From Bradyrhizobium sp. WSM1743 (GTDB lineage Bacteria > Pseudomonadota > Alphaproteobacteria > Rhizobiales > Xanthobacteraceae), in assembly GCF_000473065.1 (NCBI RefSeq), contig NZ_AXAZ01000004.1:180989-244988 (forward strand): a stretch of DNA of 64,000 nucleotides, read 5' to 3'. The notes under the pieces were generated by a model. The model saw only the letters and a program-made list of their open reading frames with translations, ran no database searches and had not been told where the DNA came from. Each line of letters starts with the position of its first letter. The stretch's first letter is position 1. A program made the position numbers and the translations under genes. Below are positions 17,698 to 25,895 of this stretch, in pieces.

Positions 17698-17722
17698 GGA
17701 ACGGAAGGAGCCTTTGCAAGTT
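17698..17722 (+). promoter_or_regulatory. EcfG-type (general stress) promoter candidate
   Basis: GGAAC at 17698-17702 and AGTT at 17719-17722 are separated by 16 nt. This matches the alphaproteobacterial EcfG consensus GGAAC-N16/17-nGTT. The predicted transcription start is about 30 nt before the GTG of the small secreted protein gene at 17758. The first -10 base is not the preferred C. Confidence 0.5.
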
Positions 17723-17757
17723 TCTTGCAGGCATAGTGAGCGCATCGGAGACCTTGC

Positions 17758-18018
17758 GTGAAACTCCAGAGAACGATTTTGTGCTTCGCAGCACTTTGCT
17801 TTGTTGAGAGCGCCTTGGCCCAGCCCGCGCAAACTGGCTCGTCGCCGACGCAGACCCGACCCGAAGAAAAGGGCCAAGCACAGCCGCAAGGTTGGACGGG
17901 CCCGATCAATACAGGTTCGGGTGGTGCGCCGGCCGAAAGTCCTCAAGGCCAGAGTCCGCCTCGAATGCAGGCCGCCCCTGAGGGATCGTCCAAAACCACG
18001 ACGGCACCGCCCAAGTAG
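17758..18018 (+). CDS. Small secreted proline/glutamine-rich protein
   Basis: An 86-residue protein with a clear Sec signal peptide (MKLQRTILCFAALCFVESALA) and a short, disordered mature part rich in Pro, Gln, Ser and Gly. No domain is visible. It uses a GTG start with GGAG about 7 nt upstream. An EcfG-like promoter lies just upstream, so it may be a stress-induced periplasmic protein. The function is unknown. Confidence 0.6.
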   Translation: MKLQRTILCFAALCFVESALAQPAQTGSSPTQTRPEEKGQAQPQGWTGPINTGSGGAPAESPQGQSPPRMQAAPEGSSKTTTAPPK

Positions 18019-18094
18019 ACCGCTTCCGGATATTCAATTCGGTTGCCTGTTCTGGCAATCTTGAGGCCGTGAATGTCAGCAGGGCCGGCCGGGA

Positions 18095-19384
18095 ATGAAC
18101 AGATCACCTTTATATGCAAAGGTGGCCGCAGCGCTCTGGGCCATCTTTGCCGCGTCATCCGTGCAGGCCGACATGGTCGGACACGGTGGCCCGATACGGG
18201 CTCTTGCCATCTCGCCCGATGGAGGCAGCCTTCTCTCCGGCAGCTTCGACACGAGGGTCATCCGCTGGTCGCTCAAAGCGGATACCGCAGAGCAAGTGCT
18301 GCGGTATCATGCTGATGGCGTCAATGCCGTCCTCTTTCTGAAAGACGGCCGCATGATCACGGCCGGTTCCGATGCCCGCATTGCAGTGTGGACGGCAGGC
18401 CGGCCGGAGCCTGACCGGGTGCTGGAGGGACATGTCGCACCGATCGTGGCGCTTGCTGTGTCGCCCGATGGGGCGCTTCTCGCATCGGCTTCATGGGACC
18501 GGACGGTGCGCCTCTGGTCGCTATCGGACGGCACGTCCCGCGTCCTCGAAGGGCATACGCAGAACGTCAACGGTGTCGCTTTCCTGCCGGACGGCAGACT
18601 TGTCAGCGTCGGCTACGATCTTGCGCTGCGCATCTGGGGTTTGCCGGATGGCCAGCCTGAAATCGTGATGTTGCCGGCGCCGCTGAACGCGGTGGCCGTG
18701 GCGCCGGATGGTGAAATCGTCACAGGCGCGGTCGATGGCAGGCTGCGCATGTTGACCACGGACGGCAAGGTCAGCGGCGAGGTTGCGGCCAGTCCGACAC
18801 CGGTGGTGGCTTTGGCAATGTCGGCGGACGGCGCACTGATCGCTGCGGCCGGCATCGGCGGCACCGTGGCGATCATCGATCGCAAGTCCCGCAACCTGCT
18901 GCGCACGCTGGTTGGGCTCGGGCTGCCGGTGTGGTCGGTCGCCTTCCTTCCGGATCGCGAGACACTCATGACGGGTGGTTCGGACGGCAGGATCAGGCGC
19001 TGGAATGCACGCACCGGCGATCCGATCGGCTCAGGTCTGAGCGGCACACCGGCCGATCCGCTCGCCGCCTATGCCGGCGATCATGGCGCCGATGTATTTC
19101 GGGCGTGTGTTGCCTGTCATACGCTGTCGGACAAGGAGGTTCAGCGCGCCGGCCCGACACTTGCCGGATTGTACGGCCGCAGGATCGCATCGCTCCCAGG
19201 CTATCGCTTCTCCGATGCACTGAAGACGATGGACATCATCTGGACGCCGGAGACGGTCGCAAAGCTGTTCGAGGTGGGGCCGAATACCTATACCCCCGGC
19301 ACCAAGATGCCGGAGCAGCGCATCGGCTCGGCCGAGGACCGGCGCGCACTCACCGAGTTTCTGGGCCGCGCGACGTCGCGATAA
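18095..19384 (+). CDS. WD40 beta-propeller fused to cytochrome c
   Basis: A 429-residue exported protein. It has a signal peptide (about 1-25), then about six WD40-like blades (GHGGPIRALAISPDGGSLLS; EGHVAPIVALAVSPDGALLA; WSLSDGTSRVLEGHTQNVNG), then a C-terminal cytochrome c domain. The heme site is CVACH (338-342), and Met405 in GTKMP is the likely sixth ligand. Matured in the periplasm, it would be a one-heme electron carrier tethered to a protein-interaction propeller. It sits beside the formate dehydrogenase genes, so electron transfer from, or sensing of, that enzyme is a reasonable guess. It converges on the 4Fe-4S protein gene with a 35-bp gap. Confidence 0.85.
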   Translation: MNRSPLYAKVAAALWAIFAASSVQADMVGHGGPIRALAISPDGGSLLSGSFDTRVIRWSLKADTAEQVLRYHADGVNAVLFLKDGRMITAGSDARIAVWTAGRPEPDRVLEGHVAPIVALAVSPDGALLASASWDRTVRLWSLSDGTSRVLEGHTQNVNGVAFLPDGRLVSVGYDLALRIWGLPDGQPEIVMLPAPLNAVAVAPDGEIVTGAVDGRLRMLTTDGKVSGEVAASPTPVVALAMSADGALIAAAGIGGTVAIIDRKSRNLLRTLVGLGLPVWSVAFLPDRETLMTGGSDGRIRRWNARTGDPIGSGLSGTPADPLAAYAGDHGADVFRACVACHTLSDKEVQRAGPTLAGLYGRRIASLPGYRFSDALKTMDIIWTPETVAKLFEVGPNTYTPGTKMPEQRIGSAEDRRALTEFLGRATSR

Positions 19385-19419
19385 TCCCCCTTCCAGCCTT
19401 GCGAAGACGTCCGCTTCGC

Positions 19420-21504
19420 CTACTCCTTGCCCTCGCGCTGGCGCAGATAGTCGTCCGTCGTCCGCGGCGGCGTTCGTTCCGGAATGCCCTTGAACGGATC
19501 GAATTGCTGTTCGCTCATGACGACAACGCGGCAGTCTGCGCACATCCTGAGTGCCTCGATCCGCTTGTCGCCGGCCGGATACATCCAGTGCCGGCCTTCG
19601 AGCTTGGCAGCGATGCGGTCGATCGTGCTCTTGACGCCGAAGGGGGTGCCGCAGCGGACGCAGAGTGCGGGCTCCTCTTCCTTGATAATCGCGGCGGGAG
19701 CGCGCGCGGCGCGGAAATCGATCTGCGGCTTGAGGCTGATCACCTTTTCCGGACAGGTGCTCTGGCACAGGCCGCATTGCACGCAGGCATCCTCGATGAA
19801 TTTCAGCACGGGCCGCTCGGGATCGTCGCGCAGCGCGCCGGTCGGGCAGACCGAGACGCAGGAGAGGCACAGCGTGCAGCCATTGGTATCGACCGTGATT
19901 GCGCCCACCGGCGCACCCTGTGGCAGCGCGATCACGTCGACCGGCTGCGGCGCCACTCGATGCAACTCGCTCAGGGCGAACCGCAAGAGGTCGCGCCGCT
20001 TGCCGACGGTCTTGAAGGTCGCTGGCGTCGCGACCGTGGCGAGCGCGTCGATATCAGTCAAATGCTCGCCGAGCGCATCGGGATCGTCCGTTTCGATGGT
20101 GGCGAGGCGACGGCCCGCAAATCCAAGTCCGCCGAGGATCGCTTCGGCCATTGCGATCGTCTGCGACAATCCAGTCACATCGTGGCGCGGCTTGGCACGG
20201 AGCAGGAAGCGCACAGCGGATACGCCATAGGCGAAAGCGCCGACGACCGCTTCCAGCCCCACCTGCGTGAGCTCGTTGACGGCAAAGGGAAGCACGTTCG
20301 CCGGCAGGCCGTCGCCATGCCGCGCGAGGGCCTCGATCAGAGGTGTGCCGTGCGGGCTGTCATGAAAGAGCAGCACTGCATTCGCGCCACCGGCCTCGCG
20401 ATAGGCGAGCAGCATGGCGCGAATTCTCTGGAGCTGCGCATCGGCGGGCGGCAGCGCGTAGGAGACCGCGCCGGTCGGGCAGGCAGCCGCGCATTGGCCG
20501 CAGCCCGCGCAGATGTTCGGATCGATTGCGACATGATCGCCGTCAGGCGTGATCGCCCCGGTCGGGCAGAGATCGAGGCAGCGATGGCAGCCCGTGCGCT
20601 TCGAGCGCGAATGGGCGCAAAGAGCGGGCGCAACGTCGATATATTTCGGCTTGTCGAAGCTGCCGACGAGATCGCGCGCGGTCAGCACGGCGCGCAGCAC
20701 CGCAGCGGGATCTTTTGGGTCGGCGCGAAGATAGCCGTCGCGCAGGTCGTGAGCGGGAAACAGCGGCAAATCGCCGGACAGATCGAGCACGACATCGCAG
20801 CGCGAGGTGACGCCGCTTCGCGGCGGGTCCAGCACGAAACGATCGCGCGAGGAGGGGCGGGGACGCGCATAGTCGTCGATTGCAAGCTCGAACGCGCCGA
20901 AATGCCCCTTCGCTGAGCGGATCGTACCCTGCACGATCGGGAAGACCGTTGCAGCTGGCGGCACCGTGTCATCGAGCTGCTTCAGCATCACCGTGACGTC
21001 GAGGTGATCGGCAAGCAGGCGGCCGGCCTCGATCGCGGCCTCATCGCGGCCGTAGATCAGGATCACGCCCTCGCTCGACAAGGTGACGAGCGGATAGTCC
21101 GGGGCCGAGACGGAGGCGGCTGCGAGCAGGCCGGCCATCTTTGGGCCAGCGCGCGCGCCCTCGTGCGACCAGCCGGCCGTTTCGCGGATATTGACGAAGT
21201 TGATTGCATCAGGCCGTTCGCCGGCCTCGTCCGAAAACTGCGCGGCCTGCTGTGTGCAGGCGACCGTCAACGCGCCTTCTGCCGCGGCAGTCTTGCGGAA
21301 ATGATCGAGATCCGCACCGCAGAGGTGGTGAAAGCTCTTGACCTCGCAGTTCGGGCATCCGTGCCGGATCGCAGCCACGTCGAGACGCATCGTGTCTTCG
21401 CACGAGCAGATCAGGACGGTCTTCGCTGGCTGCTCCAGGTTAATCTCTCCGCCATTCGGACGCCGACGACGGACTCGCGCCGGCCCTTCGCCTCGTATAG
21501 ACAT
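19420..21504 (-). CDS. Multi-cluster 4Fe-4S protein of the formate dehydrogenase locus
   Basis: A 694-residue protein with at least four ferredoxin-type clusters: CHRCLDLCPTGAI, CAGCGQCAAACPTGAV, CTLCLSCVSVCPTGAL and CVQCGLCQSTCPEKV. A C-terminal CVRCG...CADC knuckle could bind another metal. An N-terminal ICSCEDTM segment and a central hydrogenase-subunit-D-like region (NAVLLFHDSPHGTPLIEALA) are also visible. There is no signal peptide, so it is cytoplasmic. It is divergent from the accessory and formate dehydrogenase genes, 50 bp away. It probably passes electrons during cofactor insertion or links formate oxidation to a cytoplasmic acceptor. The exact role is unknown. Confidence 0.78.
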   Translation of the reverse strand: MSIRGEGPARVRRRRPNGGEINLEQPAKTVLICSCEDTMRLDVAAIRHGCPNCEVKSFHHLCGADLDHFRKTAAAEGALTVACTQQAAQFSDEAGERPDAINFVNIRETAGWSHEGARAGPKMAGLLAAASVSAPDYPLVTLSSEGVILIYGRDEAAIEAGRLLADHLDVTVMLKQLDDTVPPAATVFPIVQGTIRSAKGHFGAFELAIDDYARPRPSSRDRFVLDPPRSGVTSRCDVVLDLSGDLPLFPAHDLRDGYLRADPKDPAAVLRAVLTARDLVGSFDKPKYIDVAPALCAHSRSKRTGCHRCLDLCPTGAITPDGDHVAIDPNICAGCGQCAAACPTGAVSYALPPADAQLQRIRAMLLAYREAGGANAVLLFHDSPHGTPLIEALARHGDGLPANVLPFAVNELTQVGLEAVVGAFAYGVSAVRFLLRAKPRHDVTGLSQTIAMAEAILGGLGFAGRRLATIETDDPDALGEHLTDIDALATVATPATFKTVGKRRDLLRFALSELHRVAPQPVDVIALPQGAPVGAITVDTNGCTLCLSCVSVCPTGALRDDPERPVLKFIEDACVQCGLCQSTCPEKVISLKPQIDFRAARAPAAIIKEEEPALCVRCGTPFGVKSTIDRIAAKLEGRHWMYPAGDKRIEALRMCADCRVVVMSEQQFDPFKGIPERTPPRTTDDYLRQREGKE

Positions 21505-21554
21505 TATCCATCGGGAAGAAAAGGAAAGCGGAGGACGGCCTGCCGTCGACCCCA

Positions 21555-22295
21555 GTGAGCCATGTTTCCCTGGCGGAACCGATCCACCTGCCGCCGCCGT
21601 TCACGTTGGTGCGGCTGCGCGAGAGTGGCGACGCTTTTGCCCATGCATGCCGCATTGCACCGGAGAGCGGCGCTGGAACGCTGGTCTATGTCGGCCGCTT
21701 CGACCTCGCTGAGTTCGCCGTGGTGCTCGAGCCGGCCGAGCCTTTGCGCAGCGCGCGGCGCGCGTTCTACGCGGGCATGGTCGCGCTCACGGATGCGCTT
21801 CGCGCCTATGCGCCGCCGAGCAAGCCCATCACGATCGGCTGGCCGGATGCGGTCAGGGTCGACGGGGGGCTGGTCGGTGGCGGCCGAATGGGCTGGCCTT
21901 CCGCCGCCGCCGAGGATGCGCCGCCGCCCTGGCTGGTATTCGGGGCCATGATCCGGACGGTTGGCATGAACGATGACAATCCAGGCGTTCACCCGCTGGC
22001 CTCGGCGCTCGACCAGGAGGGCTTTGGCGAGGCTGGCGCGGCGCAGATCACGGAGAGCTTCGCCCGGCACCTGATGCTGGCGCTGGACGGATGGCGGGTC
22101 GATGGCTTTGACAGCGTCGCGCGCGACTATCTTACGCGGCTGCCGCGCGAAAGGCAGACCATTCAGCGCATCGATGATTGCGGCGATGTCCTGACGCGCC
22201 GCATCGGGACGGATACGGTCGAACGAAGCGACCTCGTCCAGGCGCTCGCGACGCCGTCCTGGCTTGATCCGGCCCTCGGAGGACCGCGCCTGTGA
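21555..22295 (+). CDS. Biotin/lipoate--protein ligase family protein
   Basis: A 246-residue protein resembling the BPL/LplA/LipB fold. The N-terminal IHLPPPFTLVRLRESGDAF is followed by FDLAEFAVVLEPAEPL and KPITIGWPDAVRVDGG, the latter resembling the ligand-binding stretch of lipoate ligases. Members of this subfamily sit in formate dehydrogenase loci, where no biotinyl or lipoyl substrate is encoded, so a maturation role other than biotinylation is likely. The start is the GTG at 21555; its ribosome site is poor. The stop overlaps the next start by 4 bp, the first of a chain of coupled genes to 24955. Confidence 0.72.
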   Translation: MSHVSLAEPIHLPPPFTLVRLRESGDAFAHACRIAPESGAGTLVYVGRFDLAEFAVVLEPAEPLRSARRAFYAGMVALTDALRAYAPPSKPITIGWPDAVRVDGGLVGGGRMGWPSAAAEDAPPPWLVFGAMIRTVGMNDDNPGVHPLASALDQEGFGEAGAAQITESFARHLMLALDGWRVDGFDSVARDYLTRLPRERQTIQRIDDCGDVLTRRIGTDTVERSDLVQALATPSWLDPALGGPRL

Positions 22296-22831
22296 AACTC
22301 CTGCGTACCATCGCACTCGATCCCTCCGACACCTTCGTGTTCGACGTGGCGGCAGAGCCGGGCGAATGGGCCGTCTCCGGCGCTTTCCGCTTCTGGGAGT
22401 GCGACGGTGCGAAGCTCGAGGGCAAGGCGCGGGCGGCGTTTCGCGGTGGTTTCCTCGGGGTACAATCCTGGGGCTGGTCGACGCTGGCGCAGATCGTTCC
22501 GGCGACCGAGGAGGATTGCCACAAGCTGGTCGATCTCCTGGCCAGGCAACTCGTTGATCGTTTCGGCGCGCCGGACATGGCGGCAGCGAAGGCGGCAGCG
22601 GAAGAGGAGGTGGCGTTCTCGCAGTCCCTCTGCAGCCATCCGATCAGCTCGCTTATTGCAGTGCACCGCACCTTGAGCGATGGCGAGGTCCGCGAGTCCT
22701 TCCGCCGGCTGCAGCTCCGGGAAGGGCAGGGACACAGCAAGGCGTTCTCGTTCATGGAAATGGAGGACGAGGCCGTGCCTGACGGCGATCTCAAGCTTGC
22801 GGATCTCGGCCGGGAGCCGACCATCAGATGA
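22292..22831 (+). CDS. DUF6505-type protein, formate dehydrogenase locus
   Basis: A 179-residue soluble protein opening MKLLRTIALDPSDTFVFDVA, with AFRGGFLGVQSWGWSTLAQI in the middle. I recognise it as the small uncharacterised protein (DUF6505) found between the ligase-like and DUF6352 genes of rhizobial formate dehydrogenase loci. No catalytic motif is visible. Its GTG start overlaps the upstream stop and its stop overlaps the next ATG, so stoichiometric co-translation is likely. It may be an assembly factor, inferred only from context. Confidence 0.65.
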   Translation: MKLLRTIALDPSDTFVFDVAAEPGEWAVSGAFRFWECDGAKLEGKARAAFRGGFLGVQSWGWSTLAQIVPATEEDCHKLVDLLARQLVDRFGAPDMAAAKAAAEEEVAFSQSLCSHPISSLIAVHRTLSDGEVRESFRRLQLREGQGHSKAFSFMEMEDEAVPDGDLKLADLGREPTIR

Positions 22832-23835
22832 AGGATTTCTGGATCGCCTGTGGCCATCATCTGCTCGATCGCGACGAGGGCGGTGGGCTCCGTGTCACGG
22901 ACGAGTTCCTCAAGGCCTATTTTGCCCGCCCCGAGCTGATGCCGCCGGACGATGCGTGCCCGATCGAACGCCGGCTGCACCGCGAATTGCTCGCCGACCC
23001 GCGCCAGGCGGTCAGCGCCGGCGAAATCGCCGGGATTGTCGACGCCGATGCCCGGGAGAATTGGCAGTTCGTGCTGGCGTTTCGCGATCTTCTGTTGCGG
23101 CACCCGACGCTCGAAGCCGCCTATCTCGCATCGGTGAGATCGGGCACGAACGATCTGCCGCCGCTGTTCGTCAACCAGCTCGTGCATGTCATCCTGCGGA
23201 ACGCGCTCGATGGCTGCGATGACCCGTTCGTGCTGCGCGCGGCCGAATTGTTCTTCCGGACCCAGCGCATCCTTCCGCATGAGCACGCCCTGTTGCTCGG
23301 CGACGAGGAGATCGTCGGCGGCCGGAGCCCGACCCCCGTGCTCTCTCTGATGTCGATGCTGGGTGCCACCACCGATGCAGTGGTCGACGTGTTGAGCGAG
23401 GAGAATGCCGAGGCCTATTGGCAGCGCAGCGACCAGTTCGACATGGCCCTCGACCTTACGGCGGGCGGCCGCGGACCGGCTGCGCTGGTGCAGGCGATGA
23501 CCCGCTGGGTCTCCCATCTGCTCGGCGTCGACGTCGTGATCGAGCCGCTACGCGCGCTGCACGAGGCAAGGCTCACCTGGTATGTCGGGCTCGATGCCGA
23601 TGCGACGAGGCTTGGCGACCGTCTGTGGCACGGCGAAGACCTCGGCGAGCGCGACGCCGATCGTGTGCTCGCGCTGTTCCGGCTGACCTTTGCGGATTCA
23701 AGCCGTGCCCTTCACGATGTCGGGGAGGAACCGGTCTACCTGATCCTGTCGATGACGGCGGATCAGAAGCTCCGGATGAAGCCGCAGAATCTTTTGACCG
23801 GGCTGCCGGTGAAATGTCTGGAGATGGCGACATGA
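22828..23835 (+). CDS. DUF6352-type protein, formate dehydrogenase locus
   Basis: A 335-residue soluble, mostly alpha-helical protein starting MKDFWIACGHHLLDRDEGGG. Conserved-looking segments are HVILRNALDGCDDPFVLRAA, AELFFRTQRI and LLGDEEIVGG. It matches the uncharacterised family DUF6352 that accompanies respiratory formate dehydrogenase in Bradyrhizobium-type genomes. No transmembrane region, metal motif or nucleotide site is obvious. It is translationally coupled on both sides by 4-bp overlaps. The function is unknown; a role in maturation or regulation of the enzyme is inferred from position. Confidence 0.65.
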   Translation: MKDFWIACGHHLLDRDEGGGLRVTDEFLKAYFARPELMPPDDACPIERRLHRELLADPRQAVSAGEIAGIVDADARENWQFVLAFRDLLLRHPTLEAAYLASVRSGTNDLPPLFVNQLVHVILRNALDGCDDPFVLRAAELFFRTQRILPHEHALLLGDEEIVGGRSPTPVLSLMSMLGATTDAVVDVLSEENAEAYWQRSDQFDMALDLTAGGRGPAALVQAMTRWVSHLLGVDVVIEPLRALHEARLTWYVGLDADATRLGDRLWHGEDLGERDADRVLALFRLTFADSSRALHDVGEEPVYLILSMTADQKLRMKPQNLLTGLPVKCLEMAT

Positions 23836-24347
23836 GCCCTGCGGTGTTACCATCCCTCTCGATTGCCGTCGGTGTCGTGGTCGAGCGGCGCAAGGCCGAC
23901 TCGCCCTGGGTCGATTTCATCTGGCGCGGAATTGCCGTCCTGCCAGACGAGCCGGTGACGCAACCCTGGACCGTGCTTCGCGAGCAGGATGGCACGACCC
24001 TGTTCTATGCCGGAAGCGCGACCGTCGATCTCTATCCGTCCGAGACGGCGCGCTATCGCGACAATCTCGCCTCCGGCAGTCCGAGCGTCTGGACTGTGCT
24101 GTCGCCCTCGGAAGGCCCCTGGCCCTATACCGTCACCGCGGTGACCGCCGACCCCGCTGAGGGCGAAGGCTTTACCGAAGCCGCTGACAATCTCGTCGAG
24201 GCCGTGCCGATGCCGGAGGTGCTGCGCGAAGCGATTGAAAGCTTCGTGGCCGAGCACCATGTCGAGCGGGAATTCGTCAAGCGCGAGCGGCGGCGCGCTG
24301 ACCCGGAGGCGCTGGCACGGCGCGAACATGAAGGCAGACAGGAATGA
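23832..24347 (+). CDS. DUF3305 domain protein
   Basis: A 171-residue protein with the DUF3305 pattern: IAVGVVVERRKADSPWVDFI, an internal TLFYAGSATVDLYPSETARY and SPSVWTVLSPSEGPWPYTVT. The family is found almost only next to formate dehydrogenase genes and is paired with DUF3306, as here. The start is the ATG at 23832 overlapping the previous stop; a longer frame-consistent ORF upstream is a shadow. The C-terminal helix is highly charged (EREFVKRERRRADPEALARR). No activity is known. Confidence 0.78.
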   Translation: MSPAVLPSLSIAVGVVVERRKADSPWVDFIWRGIAVLPDEPVTQPWTVLREQDGTTLFYAGSATVDLYPSETARYRDNLASGSPSVWTVLSPSEGPWPYTVTAVTADPAEGEGFTEAADNLVEAVPMPEVLREAIESFVAEHHVEREFVKRERRRADPEALARREHEGRQE

Positions 24348-24955
24348 GTGAGGAGGAATTCCTTGCACGTTGGTCCCGCCGCAAGCGCGAATCGCGAGCG
24401 GAGCCGGCGAAGCCTGCCGCGACGCCGCCCACGCCGCCGTCCGAGGCCAAGGACGACGAGAGCGAGTTCGATCTCTCGAGTCTGCCGTCGATCGACGAAA
24501 TCAATGCGGCGACCGACATCACAGCCTTCCTCAGCAAGGGTATTCCTTCGGAGTTGAGCCGTGCGGCTCTTCGCCGCGCCTGGGCGACCGATCCCGCCAT
24601 TCGCGACTTCGTCGGGCTTGCGGAGAATGCATGGGACTTCAACGATCCGACCGCGATGCCGGGTTTTGGACCACTGGATTGCTCGTCGGAAGAGCTCGCC
24701 GCACTGGTCGATCGCATTGTCGGCGGCGTGCGCGAGGCGGCCCAGTCTTTCGCCGAGGCGTCGATCGAAACGGCAGATTCCTCGGCGGAATTGCATCGAG
24801 GCGATGTGACGATGGTTTCCAATGTCGTTGAACCGCCGGATGAGACCGAGCACGTGGCAATCCCTGCTGCAGTGCAACCGGCAGTGGCTGACAGATCTGT
24901 GGAATCTGCCGAGCCCGCCAGGTCCCGTACGCACGGTGGTGCACTGCCGCGCTGA
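24344..24955 (+). CDS. DUF3306 domain protein
   Basis: A 203-residue protein with the DUF3306 core: EEEFLARWSRRKRESRAEPA, a Pro/Ala-rich linker, then SLPSIDEINAATDITAFLSK and LRRAWATDPAIRDFVGLAEN and DWDFNDP-like residues. The last 60 or so residues look disordered. It is the partner of DUF3305 and the last of the coupled accessory genes. A 131-bp gap follows before the HTH-TorD gene, suggesting a second promoter. Its role in formate dehydrogenase biogenesis is inferred from conserved neighbourhood only. Confidence 0.78.
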   Translation: MSEEEFLARWSRRKRESRAEPAKPAATPPTPPSEAKDDESEFDLSSLPSIDEINAATDITAFLSKGIPSELSRAALRRAWATDPAIRDFVGLAENAWDFNDPTAMPGFGPLDCSSEELAALVDRIVGGVREAAQSFAEASIETADSSAELHRGDVTMVSNVVEPPDETEHVAIPAAVQPAVADRSVESAEPARSRTHGGALPR

Positions 24956-25033
24956 GCAGCACGACGAAAGGCTATAGGCCTAGGCTATGGCAGGCGATTG
25001 ACGGTCCGTGGAACCGGGATTACGCTGCCTACT

Positions 25034-25049
25034 GCTTTGTAACAAAAGC
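25034..25049. promoter_or_regulatory. Palindrome upstream of HTH-TorD gene
   Basis: GCTTTGTAACAAAAGC contains the perfect odd palindrome TTTGT-A-ACAAA (25036-25046), extended by GCTTT/AAAGC arms. It lies 38-53 bp before the GTG start of the HTH-TorD fusion, in the only gap of the formate dehydrogenase operon. It is a candidate operator for that HTH protein or another regulator. Confidence 0.4.
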
Positions 25050-25086
25050 GATAATCAAGCAGACGGGACTTTGATGGGAGGTCCAC

Positions 25087-25866
25087 GTGCGTGATGACGG
25101 GCTTGATCGCGCGATCGACGCTGCGGGCGGCATTGCTCAGCTTGCGCGCAAAATAGGCATCAGCCAGCCCTCCGTATCCAATTGGACCCGCGTGCCCGCA
25201 CAACGGGTGGTTGCAGTCGAAACTGCCACCGGCGTTTCCCGGAATGATCTCCGGCCCGATCTCTACGGCGAACAAGCCGGCTCCGCCGAGCTCGTCGATC
25301 CCATCGATGCGGCGCGCGCGCAGGAATACGCGCTGCTGGCGGTGCTGCTGTCTGCGCCTCCATCGAAACGCCTGCTCGATCAGCTCGCTGCGTTGAGCGG
25401 TGACGCGACGCCGCTCGGACGCGCGCATGCGGCGCTGGCCGACGCCGCCTCAGGTGCCGTCGCAGCGAAAATCGAACGGGAATATTTCGATCTGTTCGTC
25501 GGGCTCGGTCGCGGCGAATTGCTGCCCTATGCCTCCTATTATCTCACGGGCTTTCTCAACGAACGGCCCTTGTCGCGCCTGCGCGGCGACCTGACGACGC
25601 TCGGCATCGAGCCGGTTGCCAACAATTCCGAACCCGAGGATCACGCCGCCATCCTGTGTGAGATCATGTCGGGCCTTGCCGCCGGCCGCTTCGATGCGCC
25701 GCCCGAGGCGCAGCGCGTCTTCTTCGAAAAGCATGTGTCGCCCTGGATGGGGCGGCTGTTCGCAGACATCGAGAGCGCCGGGGATGCCGGTTTCTATCGA
25801 GCGGTCGGCGCGCTCGGCCGCACCTTCATCGAAATCGAGACGGAAGCATTCACATTCGCCAGCTGA
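25087..25866 (+). CDS. HTH (YdaS/Cro-like) - TorD chaperone fusion
   Basis: A 259-residue protein with two domains. Residues 1-60 form a Cro/YdaS-like helix-turn-helix (AAGGIAQLARKIGISQPSVS, then VVAVETATGVSRNDLRPDLY). Residues about 75-255 form a TorD/DmsD-type chaperone, seen in EYFDLFVGLGRGELLPYASY and YLTGFLNERPLSRLRGDL. TorD-family proteins bind Tat signals and help insert molybdopterin cofactor into apo-enzymes. The next two genes encode Tat-signal proteins, including the formate dehydrogenase catalytic subunit, its likely client. GTG start with GGGAGG (25076-25081) six nt upstream. The added HTH suggests the chaperone may also control transcription. Confidence 0.85.
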   Translation: MRDDGLDRAIDAAGGIAQLARKIGISQPSVSNWTRVPAQRVVAVETATGVSRNDLRPDLYGEQAGSAELVDPIDAARAQEYALLAVLLSAPPSKRLLDQLAALSGDATPLGRAHAALADAASGAVAAKIEREYFDLFVGLGRGELLPYASYYLTGFLNERPLSRLRGDLTTLGIEPVANNSEPEDHAAILCEIMSGLAAGRFDAPPEAQRVFFEKHVSPWMGRLFADIESAGDAGFYRAVGALGRTFIEIETEAFTFAS

Positions 25867-25895
25867 CCGAGGCGCCTCGGTCCGGGAGAGATGCG

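Noticed and set aside
18931..20916. 661-residue plus-strand ORF over the cytochrome end and ferredoxin gene
   Set aside because: It is antisense to the cluster-binding cysteines of the 4Fe-4S protein and out of frame with the cytochrome; composition is shadow-like.
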